A DNA stretch of 5,766 nt from NCBI GenBank assembly GCA_035291905.1, contig DATDRF010000199.1, positions 1 through 5,766 of the forward strand, read 5' to 3'. Numbering within the stretch: the first letter of the stretch is position 1; every line of letters starts with the position of its first letter. This stretch comes from JACPLA01 sp035291905. GTDB lineage: Bacteria > Bacteroidota > Ignavibacteria > UBA10030. A program made the translations under genes and the position numbers. Of this stretch, positions 1 through 5,766 are shown in pieces. The notes beneath the pieces were generated by a model. The model was not told the origin of the DNA, searched no databases, and saw only the letters and a program-made list of their open reading frames with translations.

Positions 1-1164
1 TACGAGCTGATAACGCATCTCGATGCCTACCTTTCTGCCACGCAGCTGGGCATTACCATCGCAAGTCTTGCTCTCGGATGGCTTGGGGAACCGTACGTCG
101 CTTCGGCGATCCGGCCTCTGTTTGAACGCCTGAATATCCAGGATGAGGGGCTGGTTGAGGGAATCTCTTTTGGTATCGCCTTCAGCATTATCACGTTTCT
201 TCACATCATTCTGGGCGAACTTGCCCCGAAATCTCTGGCAATTCAGAAGGCCCAGAGCACAACCTTGTGGGTTGCCTATCCGCTTCGGCTCTTCTATCTC
301 GTTTTCAAACCCATCATCGTTACCCTGAACGGACTGGCCAATGCTATACTGAAGCTTTTTGGGATACGGGCGGTCAGCGAGACCGAGCTCAAGCATTCGG
401 AGGAGGAATTACGCCTTATCCTCACGCGGGACCAGGGGACATCCTATGCGAGCAAGATCCTTATCCTCAACGCGATGGATTTCAGGAAGAAACAGGCGCG
501 GCATTGCATGATCCCGCGCAAGGAAATGATTGCCCTGCGGCTGGAATCGCCGGCCTCGGAGAATTTAGGGATCATGAAGAAATACAAGTTTTCGCGCTAT
601 CCCGTCTACAAAGGCCCAACCGATAACATTATCGGCATGGTCCATACAAAGGACATATTCAAGACCGACCTGGACCATAAGCCCGATTTTGCGCTGGAAT
701 CGGTTCTCAGAGACGTGCTGTTCCTGCCGGAGACGGCCCCCCTCGAGAAGGTTCTGGAGACGATGATTCAGAAGAAGACGCATATGATGATGCTGGCCGA
801 CGAATACGGAGGGATTGCCGGGCTCATAACGCTCGAAAACGTCCTGGAAGAACTTGTCGGAGTGGTTCAGGACGAGTTCGACAAGGAAAGCCCCGAAGTG
901 ACGCTGGTGGGCGAGAACGAGTATCTGATCGATGCCAGCATTACGACGAACGATGTGGAACGTCTCATCGAACAGGAGCTCTCCATCAAGGACATTCAAT
1001 CGATCAGCGCGTTTCTCATGGAGCAGCTTGGCCATCTGCCCGCTCGCGGAGAGATCGTCACCGTGCCGGGTGCTGTCTTCACGGTTGAAAAGGTGGACGA
1101 GCGCGTCATCGGCACCGTGCGTGTGAAGAAGGTCCCGATCGAACAGGAGACTGAAGAACAATAG
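1..1164 (+). CDS. CNNM/CorC-family transporter-like membrane protein (DUF21, CBS pair, CorC_HlyC), 5' end outside window
   Basis: The reading frame is open from base 1 to the TAG at 1162-1164, giving the last 387 residues; the start and the first membrane segment lie upstream of the window. Residues 1-130 are the end of the DUF21 membrane domain, with the family-typical stretch LSATQLGITIASLALGWLGEP (written in part: residues 11-31), hydrophobic segments near 55-71 and 89-115, and the conserved GELAPKSL at 72-79. Two CBS domains follow, about 170-222 (opening with MIPRKEM) and 239-294 (with DEYGGIAGLITLEN). A CorC_HlyC domain fills about 298-378. Members of this family (CorC, PaeA, MpfA, often mislabelled hemolysins) act in the inner membrane and are tied to Mg2+ or polyamine export; the CBS pair binds adenine nucleotides in characterised members. 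The substrate here cannot be told from sequence. The gene ends 125 bp before the amylase. Family assignment is secure; function is by analogy. Confidence 0.95.
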   Translation, partial: YELITHLDAYLSATQLGITIASLALGWLGEPYVASAIRPLFERLNIQDEGLVEGISFGIAFSIITFLHIILGELAPKSLAIQKAQSTTLWVAYPLRLFYLVFKPIIVTLNGLANAILKLFGIRAVSETELKHSEEELRLILTRDQGTSYASKILILNAMDFRKKQARHCMIPRKEMIALRLESPASENLGIMKKYKFSRYPVYKGPTDNIIGMVHTKDIFKTDLDHKPDFALESVLRDVLFLPETAPLEKVLETMIQKKTHMMMLADEYGGIAGLITLENVLEELVGVVQDEFDKESPEVTLVGENEYLIDASITTNDVERLIEQELSIKDIQSISAFLMEQLGHLPARGEIVTVPGAVFTVEKVDERVIGTVRVKKVPIEQETEEQ

Positions 1165-1173
1165 GTGGCTCCG

Positions 1174-1215
1174 GGTTACGAGTTTCAAGTTGCAGGTTTC
1201 AAGTGTCATGCTCGC
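1174..1215. repeat. Degenerate heptamer tandem repeat, block 1 (consensus RGTTTCA)
   Basis: Directly after the CorC-like gene the sequence falls into 7-bp units: GGTTACG, AGTTTCA, AGTTGCA, GGTTTCA, AGTGTCA at 1174-1208, with TGCTCGC (1209-1215) still in phase. Units share the core GTTTCA with one to three changes. The periodicity is seen directly; that the block belongs to a dispersed repeat family is an inference. It carries no visible coding signal. Confidence 0.6.
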
Positions 1216-1221
1216 ATTTCT

Positions 1222-1256
1222 GGCTGACCGCTGAGAGCTTACGGCTGACAGCCACA
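1222..1256. repeat. Degenerate heptamer tandem repeat, block 2 (consensus NGCTGAC)
   Basis: A second set of 7-bp units with a different core: GGCTGAC, CGCTGAG, AGCTTAC, GGCTGAC, AGCCACA at 1222-1256, the first and fourth identical. It begins six bases after the last in-phase unit of block 1, so the two blocks are out of register with each other. TGGCTG (1221-1226) can pair with CAGCCA (1249-1254), but this follows partly from the repeat itself. Confidence 0.55.
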
Positions 1257-1289
1257 TTCCCTTTTTTCATTCTTAACGTCGACTTCCTT

Positions 1290-3062
1290 ATGCGTCCACT
1301 CTCTCCGCTTTTCCTTCTCGTTCTTTTTCTAACCCTCCTGCCCCCTTCCTTCTCCCAGCCCCGCGTTCCTCAATGGGCGAAGGACGCTGTCTGGTATCAG
1401 ATTTTTCCCGAGAGGTTCCGCAATGGAGATCCCGGAAATGACCCGACGCCGGCGGAGCTGGAGTTTACGCCTGATCGCCCATGGAATGTCTCTCCGTGGA
1501 CGAGCGATTGGTACAAACTTCAGCCGTGGGAGGAGAAACACAGCGAGAATTTCTATGAGAATGTTTTCGAACGGCGTTACGGCGGTGACCTTCAGGGAGT
1601 CATCGACAAACTTGACCATCTCTCCGATCTGGGAATCACGGCAATCTATTTCAATCCGATCTTCGAGGGGATCTCTCTTCATAAGTACGACGCGTCGACC
1701 TATCATCATATCGACAATAATTTTGGGTCGGATTCCAAAAACGACCTGCTCATCATTGAATCCGAGACCGAGGACCCAAAGACCTGGAAATGGAGCTCAG
1801 CCGATCAGGTTTTTCTGAAATTTGTCCGGGAGGCGCACGCCCGCGGCATCAAGGTTATACTTGACGGAGTGTTCAACCATTGCGGAACGCGTTTCTGGGC
1901 ATTTCAGGATATCATCAGGAACCAGCAGCGATCGCGGTATGCCGATTGGTTCGACGTTCGCAAGTGGGATGACCCTGCAACCCCCGCGAATGAATTCGAC
2001 TACAAGGCATGGTGGGATCACAGGTCCCTGCCGGAATTTCGGGAAGATACGAATGGATTTGTGAAACCGGTGCGTGAGTATTTCTTCAACATTACGAAAC
2101 GCTGGATGGACCCGAACGGCGACGGCGACCCTTCGGACGGCATTGATGGATGGCGTCTCGATGTGGCCAACGATGTCTCTCATGTTTTCTGGCGCGAATG
2201 GAGAGATGTCGTCAAAGGCGCAAATCCCGACGCCTACATCGTTGGCGAAATATGGGACGATGCGGCAAACTGGCTGAAGGGTGACGAGTTTGACGCTGTC
2301 ATGAACTACCGTTTCTCCCGGGCGATGGTGAGGTTTTTTGTCGACTCAGACAGCTCCCGGTATTCTGTAACGGAATTCGACACGGAACTTGCCGACGTAC
2401 GGAACGGATATCCTCACGAAGTGAACTACATCCTTCAGAATCTTATCGACAGTCACGACACGGACCGGTGGCTTTCGATGATATTGAATTCAAACAGGAG
2501 ATATGACAACGAGAATGGAATAAGACAGAATTCAGAATACGGGATTCAGAAGCCGGGAGAAGATGCTCTTAAGATCATGAAATTGATGGCATTGTTTCAA
2601 ATGACGTATGTTGGTGCGCCGATGGTTTATTACGGAACTGAAGCCGGGATGTGGGGTGCCGATGATCCGGACGACAGGAAGCCTATGGTATGGGACGATA
2701 TGAGTTACAATGATGAAACGGCGCATCCCGTTCCCGGAAAGACCCGGACGCAGGACAAGGTTCGGTTCAACCATGACCTCTTCCAGTATTTCAAGAAGCT
2801 TATTCACATTCGAAACTCCCGGGAATCCCTCAGGCGGGGAACATTCAAACCATTGATAACGGACGACAACACAGGTATTTATACCTTCGAGCGCGGAGAG
2901 AAGAGTCAGCGGGTAATCGTCGTTATCAATAATAGCGCCGGGAAACAGGTCGTCCGATTGGAATCCGGCGGATCCTATTCGGATTTGCTGACGGGAAATA
3001 TCGTTGACGGGCTCACGATATCGGTTGAATCGGGGGCCGGATTGATTCTTGTCCCTCGATAA
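1290..3062 (+). CDS. Secreted GH13 alpha-amylase family enzyme (neopullulanase/cyclomaltodextrinase-like)
   Basis: A 590-residue glycoside hydrolase of family GH13, expected to cleave alpha-1,4 (possibly alpha-1,6) glucosidic bonds in starch, pullulan or maltodextrins outside the cytoplasm. Residues 1-22 form a signal peptide (MRPLSP, a Leu/Phe-rich core, then SFS) with cleavage expected before Gln23. The (beta/alpha)8 barrel starts at once (AVWYQIFPERF, 32-42). All four GH13 motifs are present: DGVFNH (192-197); GWRLDVANDVSH (287-298) with nucleophile Asp291; VGEIWDDA (318-325) with acid/base Glu320; SHD (388-390) with stabilising Asp390. HKYD (131-134) and YYGTEAGMWG (447-456) also fit. An EF-hand-like DPNGDGD (274-280) may bind Ca2+. 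The C-terminal 80 residues are a beta domain. Unlike classical GH13_20 enzymes there is no N-terminal CBM34. I chose ATG 1290 over GTG 1203 because it puts the signal peptide at the N-terminus; no Shine-Dalgarno is visible. Fold and catalysis are near certain; exact substrate is not. Confidence 0.93.
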   Translation: MRPLSPLFLLVLFLTLLPPSFSQPRVPQWAKDAVWYQIFPERFRNGDPGNDPTPAELEFTPDRPWNVSPWTSDWYKLQPWEEKHSENFYENVFERRYGGDLQGVIDKLDHLSDLGITAIYFNPIFEGISLHKYDASTYHHIDNNFGSDSKNDLLIIESETEDPKTWKWSSADQVFLKFVREAHARGIKVILDGVFNHCGTRFWAFQDIIRNQQRSRYADWFDVRKWDDPATPANEFDYKAWWDHRSLPEFREDTNGFVKPVREYFFNITKRWMDPNGDGDPSDGIDGWRLDVANDVSHVFWREWRDVVKGANPDAYIVGEIWDDAANWLKGDEFDAVMNYRFSRAMVRFFVDSDSSRYSVTEFDTELADVRNGYPHEVNYILQNLIDSHDTDRWLSMILNSNRRYDNENGIRQNSEYGIQKPGEDALKIMKLMALFQMTYVGAPMVYYGTEAGMWGADDPDDRKPMVWDDMSYNDETAHPVPGKTRTQDKVRFNHDLFQYFKKLIHIRNSRESLRRGTFKPLITDDNTGIYTFERGEKSQRVIVVINNSAGKQVVRLESGGSYSDLLTGNIVDGLTISVESGAGLILVPR

Positions 3063-3140
3063 ACAGTATCTTCCTTTCACTGCTCCATGTTTATCCCCGG
3101 GCATCCTCTGCCTCGCGTAATCGTTTTCTCACCAAATCTC

Positions 3141-3145
3141 AAGGA
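3141..3145 (+). promoter_or_regulatory. Shine-Dalgarno AAGGA supporting a TTG start
   Basis: AAGGA lies nine bases before the TTG at 3155-3157, the right spacing for initiation there. An ATG at 3147 is only one base from it, too close to use this site, and reads just three codons before TGA. The next in-frame ATG of the long gene is codon 51, inside the phosphoesterase domain, so this site decides the start. Confidence 0.6.
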
Positions 3146-3154
3146 CATGAGATC

Positions 3155-5011
3155 TTGAAAACAAGAATTGTCGGGTTCTTCCTTCTCTTCTCTGCTATTC
3201 AGGCACCTGCCCAGGATCTGAGGTTCGCGTGGTTAAGCGATACGCATGTGGGGTCGGGCACGGGAGCCGATGACCTGAGCCGCTCAGTCCATGACATCAA
3301 TGCCATGCAAGACGTCGCATTCGTCCTTCTTTCCGGCGACATCACCGAGATGGGGTCGAACGAGCAGCTGGTTCTGGCAAAAGCGATCCTCGACAGCCTG
3401 AACAAACCGTACTATATCGTTCCCGGGAACCATGATACCAAATGGTCAGAGTCCGGCTGCACCATGTTCCGTCGTTTGTGGGGTAATGACCGGTTTGTTT
3501 TTGACAATCACGGATTTCGATTCATCGGGATGCACGAGGGACCAATTATGAAAATGGGGGACGGCCATTTTGCCCCCGAGGATCTTCGGTGGATTGATTC
3601 GGTTTTGACTTCGATGAACAATCCCGATCAACCGGTGTTTTTCATAACTCATTATCCTCTTGATTCGGGAATCGACAATTGGTACGAAATGACATCGCGA
3701 CTCCGCCGGCACAACGTGCAAGCCGTCCTGGTCGGTCACGGGCACCGGAACCGAATGATGGACTTCGAGGGAATTCCGGGTGTCATGGGCCGATCGAACC
3801 TCCGCGGCCAGGCACCGTACGGCGGATACACTCTCGCTACCGTTACCGGCGACACCCTCTTCTTTTCCGAACGGATACCCGTTCCCGCATCCGCGGGAGT
3901 CGAACCTGGCTCCAATTGGCACAAGCTTCCGCTTGGAAAGAAATCGTACGGCGAACCTTCTCACAACCTGGAGCGGCCGGACTTTTCAATCAATGAATCA
4001 TCGTCCGCGCCGAAAATTATCTGGAGCGTCAGGACAGGATTCACTGTTGCCTCAACGCCTGCAGTATGGAATGACCGCGTCATCGTCGGGAATAGCAGCG
4101 GCTCCGTCACATGCTATGCGCTCGGCGACGGCGGGCCGCTCTGGACATACAAGACGGCGGGAGCTGTTTACAGTACGCCGGCTGCCGCGGATGGAAGCGT
4201 CGTCGTGGGATCGACCGATGGTGAGATCTACTGCTTTGATATCAATTCGGGAAAGCTCACGTGGAACGTGACGACAATGTCTGCCGTTGTCGGTTCGCCG
4301 GCCATCCGGGATGGAATTGTTTATGTGGGCGCAAGTGACAGGCGTTTCAGGGCCATTGATTTGAAGACCGGTTCGGTGCGATGGACCTTCGAGGGGGTCA
4401 ACGGGTTTGTTGAAACAAAGCCGCTCATTGACGGTGATTTGGTCGTCTTCGGAGCATGGGATACATATCTCTATGCCCTTTCGACAGAGGACGGAACGCT
4501 TCGATGGAAATGGTCGAACGGAAACCCGGGAGTCTTGCTCTCTCCGGCAGCAGCATGGCCGGTGGCGTCGAAGGGTAAGGTTTTCGTCGCAGCCCCCGAC
4601 CGGTTCATGACGGCAATTGATGGGGCGACCGGGACCACGGTTTGGAGGACCAACCAGTTCACTGTTCGGGAAACCGTTGGGATTTCGGAGGACGGAGAGC
4701 GCGTCTACGCCCGCTGCATGAGAGACACTGTCGTCGCATTTTCAACATCCTCCGCTACTCCAGCTCCTCTATGGGTTTCGAATTGCGCCTACGGATATGA
4801 CATTGACCCCTCAATGCCTGTAGAAAAGAATGGAACCGTGTTTTTCGGGACAAAGAATGGCCTTGTGTATGCTCTGAACGCGGAAAACGGAGAGGTCCTT
4901 TGGCGGTACAAAATTGGGGTCACGGTGGTAAGCACGCCGGTGGCGCTCGACGCCCAATCGGTTCTCGTGAGTGATTTGGACGGTCAGATCGTGCTGCTCC
5001 GGGGAAAATGA
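3155..5011 (+). CDS. Secreted metallophosphoesterase fused to a PQQ-like (BamB-type) beta-propeller
   Basis: A 618-residue exported two-domain protein. Residues 1-19 are a signal peptide (MKTR, FFLLF core, APA) with cleavage expected before Gln20. Residues 22-240 are a calcineurin-like phosphoesterase with a full dinuclear-metal set: SDTH (Asp29, His31), GDITE (Asp62), GNHD (Asn92, His93), THYP (His166) and GHGH (His195, His197). It should hydrolyse a phosphomonoester or phosphodiester; the substrate is unknown. After a linker (about 245-285), residues 288-618 form a propeller: eight Trp at 290, 330, 370, 410, 451, 497, 540 and 583 recur every 40-46 residues, each following a turn such as NSGKLTW or ENGEVLW, with strands like VVVGSTDGEIYCFD between. 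This is the PQQ-like repeat of BamB and quinoprotein dehydrogenases; cofactor binding is not implied. The start is TTG, backed by AAGGA and the signal peptide. It lies 92 bp after the amylase, perhaps cotranscribed. No C-terminal sorting domain or lipobox is seen, so a soluble periplasmic protein is likely. Confidence 0.92.
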   Translation: MKTRIVGFFLLFSAIQAPAQDLRFAWLSDTHVGSGTGADDLSRSVHDINAMQDVAFVLLSGDITEMGSNEQLVLAKAILDSLNKPYYIVPGNHDTKWSESGCTMFRRLWGNDRFVFDNHGFRFIGMHEGPIMKMGDGHFAPEDLRWIDSVLTSMNNPDQPVFFITHYPLDSGIDNWYEMTSRLRRHNVQAVLVGHGHRNRMMDFEGIPGVMGRSNLRGQAPYGGYTLATVTGDTLFFSERIPVPASAGVEPGSNWHKLPLGKKSYGEPSHNLERPDFSINESSSAPKIIWSVRTGFTVASTPAVWNDRVIVGNSSGSVTCYALGDGGPLWTYKTAGAVYSTPAAADGSVVVGSTDGEIYCFDINSGKLTWNVTTMSAVVGSPAIRDGIVYVGASDRRFRAIDLKTGSVRWTFEGVNGFVETKPLIDGDLVVFGAWDTYLYALSTEDGTLRWKWSNGNPGVLLSPAAAWPVASKGKVFVAAPDRFMTAIDGATGTTVWRTNQFTVRETVGISEDGERVYARCMRDTVVAFSTSSATPAPLWVSNCAYGYDIDPSMPVEKNGTVFFGTKNGLVYALNAENGEVLWRYKIGVTVVSTPVALDAQSVLVSDLDGQIVLLRGK

Positions 5012-5032
5012 TGCGACAGTTTGAAAGTGAGG

Positions 5033-5629
5033 CTATTGTCTCGCGAATTCGATCAGCCGTTCATACTTTCCGTCGTCTGCCTCACGAAGAGCCTTCAAGT
5101 ATGTCGCCCGAGCTTCGCCTTGACCGGTAAGATTGATGCTCCCCCACGTAAAATGAGAACGACCGAGTCCCTGGCTGACCAGAACATCCGCTGCAAGGCG
5201 GCAGTGTCTTCCGTTGCCATTCGCAAAGGGATGGATGGTCACCAATCGGTGGCTAAATCGTGTTGCAATCTCATCCTCAGCAAAGGCCTTGTGATCGATC
5301 CAGTAGCGGCAGTCGTCCAGGAGCTTCCTGAGCTCTGAACGAATCTGAAGCTTGTCCACTCCCAGATTCTTATTCGAGTTTCGGAATTCCCCCGCCCATT
5401 TCCAGATTCCTGTGAACATTCTCTTGTGAAGTTCCTTTAAGAATTCTTCCGTAAGTATCTGTTCAAGGGGAAATTTCCTTTTCTTCGTCCATTCACGAGC
5501 GCGATCGACGCCAAGTTGTTCGAATTCATTCAGTTCTCTCCGCTCTGTAATTGTCGGAATCAGCAACCCTTCTTTTTCATCATCATCGAGCGGAGTCCGG
5601 GCCTCGCCGTTGTTGAGGATCAGTCCCAT
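5033..5629 (-). CDS. Fic-domain protein, mobile mystery protein B family
   Basis: A complete 198-residue cytoplasmic protein, read right to left from ATG 5629-5627 to TAG 5035-5033. The N-terminus (TPLDDDEKEGLLIP, 12-25) and the FTGIWKWAGEFR stretch (72-83) match my recollection of the family TIGR02613, 'mobile mystery protein B', a Fic relative found with mobile elements. The Fic core is HPFANGNGRHCR at 133-144. Fic enzymes usually transfer AMP or another nucleotide-linked group to a target protein using this loop; His133 is the expected base and GNGR the anion-binding nest. The usual metal-binding Asp/Glu before GNGR is Asn137 here. No [ST]xxxE[GN] inhibitory motif is visible. Its start overlaps the end of the partner gene by 10 bp, so the two are probably translationally coupled; an AGGAG at 5648-5644 is 14 bases upstream, rather far. 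It converges on the phosphoesterase gene with a 21-bp gap. Family is confident; enzyme activity is open. Confidence 0.92.
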   Translation of the reverse strand: MGLILNNGEARTPLDDDEKEGLLIPTITERRELNEFEQLGVDRAREWTKKRKFPLEQILTEEFLKELHKRMFTGIWKWAGEFRNSNKNLGVDKLQIRSELRKLLDDCRYWIDHKAFAEDEIATRFSHRLVTIHPFANGNGRHCRLAADVLVSQGLGRSHFTWGSINLTGQGEARATYLKALREADDGKYERLIEFARQ

Positions 5630-5766
5630 AGGTATCGCGGCATCTCCTGTTTAAGTCTTTCTGCACGGTCTTTTATGGCCTGTTCAAGACGTTCTTCGCT
5701 GTTCTCCTGTTCCTCAAGCATCATCGAATGAGAGGTACTCATCACAATGTCGCGCGCGACCTCCTG
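5620..5766 (-). CDS. Mobile mystery protein A family, C-terminal fragment (5' end outside window)
   Basis: The minus strand is open from the window edge to TGA at 5622-5620, giving 48 residues. They include IVMSTSHSMMLEEQENSEER and end in EMPRYLWD. This tail matches what I recall of TIGR02612, 'mobile mystery protein A', a small helix-turn-helix (Xre-like) protein of about 150 residues that is regularly encoded just upstream of mobile mystery protein B. The DNA-binding part would lie outside the window. The fragment is helical and highly charged after the first ten residues. The 10-bp overlap with the downstream Fic gene, and the pairing itself, support the call. By analogy with other HTH-Fic pairs it may repress the operon or restrain the Fic protein, but that is inference. 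No start codon lies in the window, so the fragment is easy to miss. Confidence 0.85.
   Translation of the reverse strand, partial: QEVARDIVMSTSHSMMLEEQENSEERLEQAIKDRAERLKQEMPRYLWD

Noticed and set aside
565..1257. 230-residue open frame on the minus strand
   Set aside because: It lies opposite the well-supported CorC-like gene, shows no recognisable domain, and is explained as the mirror of its codons.
1221..1267. Possible rho-independent terminator: TGGCTG/CAGCCA stem followed by six T at 1262-1267
   Set aside because: The stem is only six pairs around a 22-base, mostly unpaired loop, it lies seven bases from the T run, and the pairing comes from the heptamer repeats.
2532..3104. 190-residue open frame on the minus strand
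   Set aside because: Antisense to the amylase C-terminal region, with no family resemblance or initiation signal.
3063..3154. Gap between amylase and phosphoesterase searched for a promoter, hairpin or repeat
   Set aside because: Only a CCCGGG palindrome and the AAGGA were seen; no -10/-33 pair or stem-loop convincing enough to list.
3446..3964. 172-residue open frame on the minus strand
   Set aside because: Antisense to the phosphoesterase domain, whose metal-binding motifs fix the plus strand as coding.
4022..4990. Propeller repeats considered as DNA-level tandem repeats
   Set aside because: The periodicity is clear in the protein only; the nucleotide sequences of the blades have diverged, so no separate repeat feature is justified.
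5012..5032. 21-bp gap between convergent genes, searched for a bidirectional terminator
   Set aside because: No inverted repeat or T run is present.

Overview
This window looks like a piece of chromosome from a Gram-negative bacterium, probably of the Bacteroidota/Chlorobiota/Ignavibacteriota (FCB) kind. Three signs point that way, none of them decisive. Both secreted proteins have a signal peptide with a predicted cleavage site immediately before a glutamine, the 'Q-rule' described for Bacteroidota. The amylase gene has no visible Shine-Dalgarno sequence. Its closest recognisable style is that of Bacteroidota periplasmic or surface glycosidases. Base composition is moderate, about half G+C by eye.

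Layout: (1) 1-1164, plus strand: the 3' part of a CNNM/CorC-type membrane protein (end of DUF21, two CBS domains, CorC_HlyC domain). (2) 1165-1289: an intergenic gap holding two blocks of degenerate 7-bp tandem repeats. (3) 1290-3062, plus: a secreted GH13 alpha-amylase/neopullulanase-like enzyme with a complete catalytic set. (4) 3155-5011, plus: a secreted two-domain protein, a calcineurin-like metallophosphoesterase joined to a PQQ-like beta-propeller, started at TTG. (5) 5033-5629, minus: a Fic-domain protein of the 'mobile mystery protein B' type. (6) 5620-5766, minus and running off the end: the C-terminus of its partner, 'mobile mystery protein A'.

How the parts relate: the amylase and the phosphoesterase-propeller are codirectional with a 92-bp gap and both are exported. 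They may be cotranscribed, but no shared pathway is visible. The CorC-like gene is separated from them by the repeat gap and is probably an independent housekeeping gene. The two genes at the right end converge on the rest, overlap each other by 10 bp, and form a two-gene module known for its association with mobile elements and plasmids. The right end of the window is therefore the most likely edge of an accessory region.

The most interesting items are the mobile mystery A/B pair, whose Fic motif has Asn where the family consensus has Asp/Glu, the two heptameric repeat blocks, and the phosphoesterase-propeller fusion. I see no RNA genes, CRISPR array, insertion sequence or convincing terminator.
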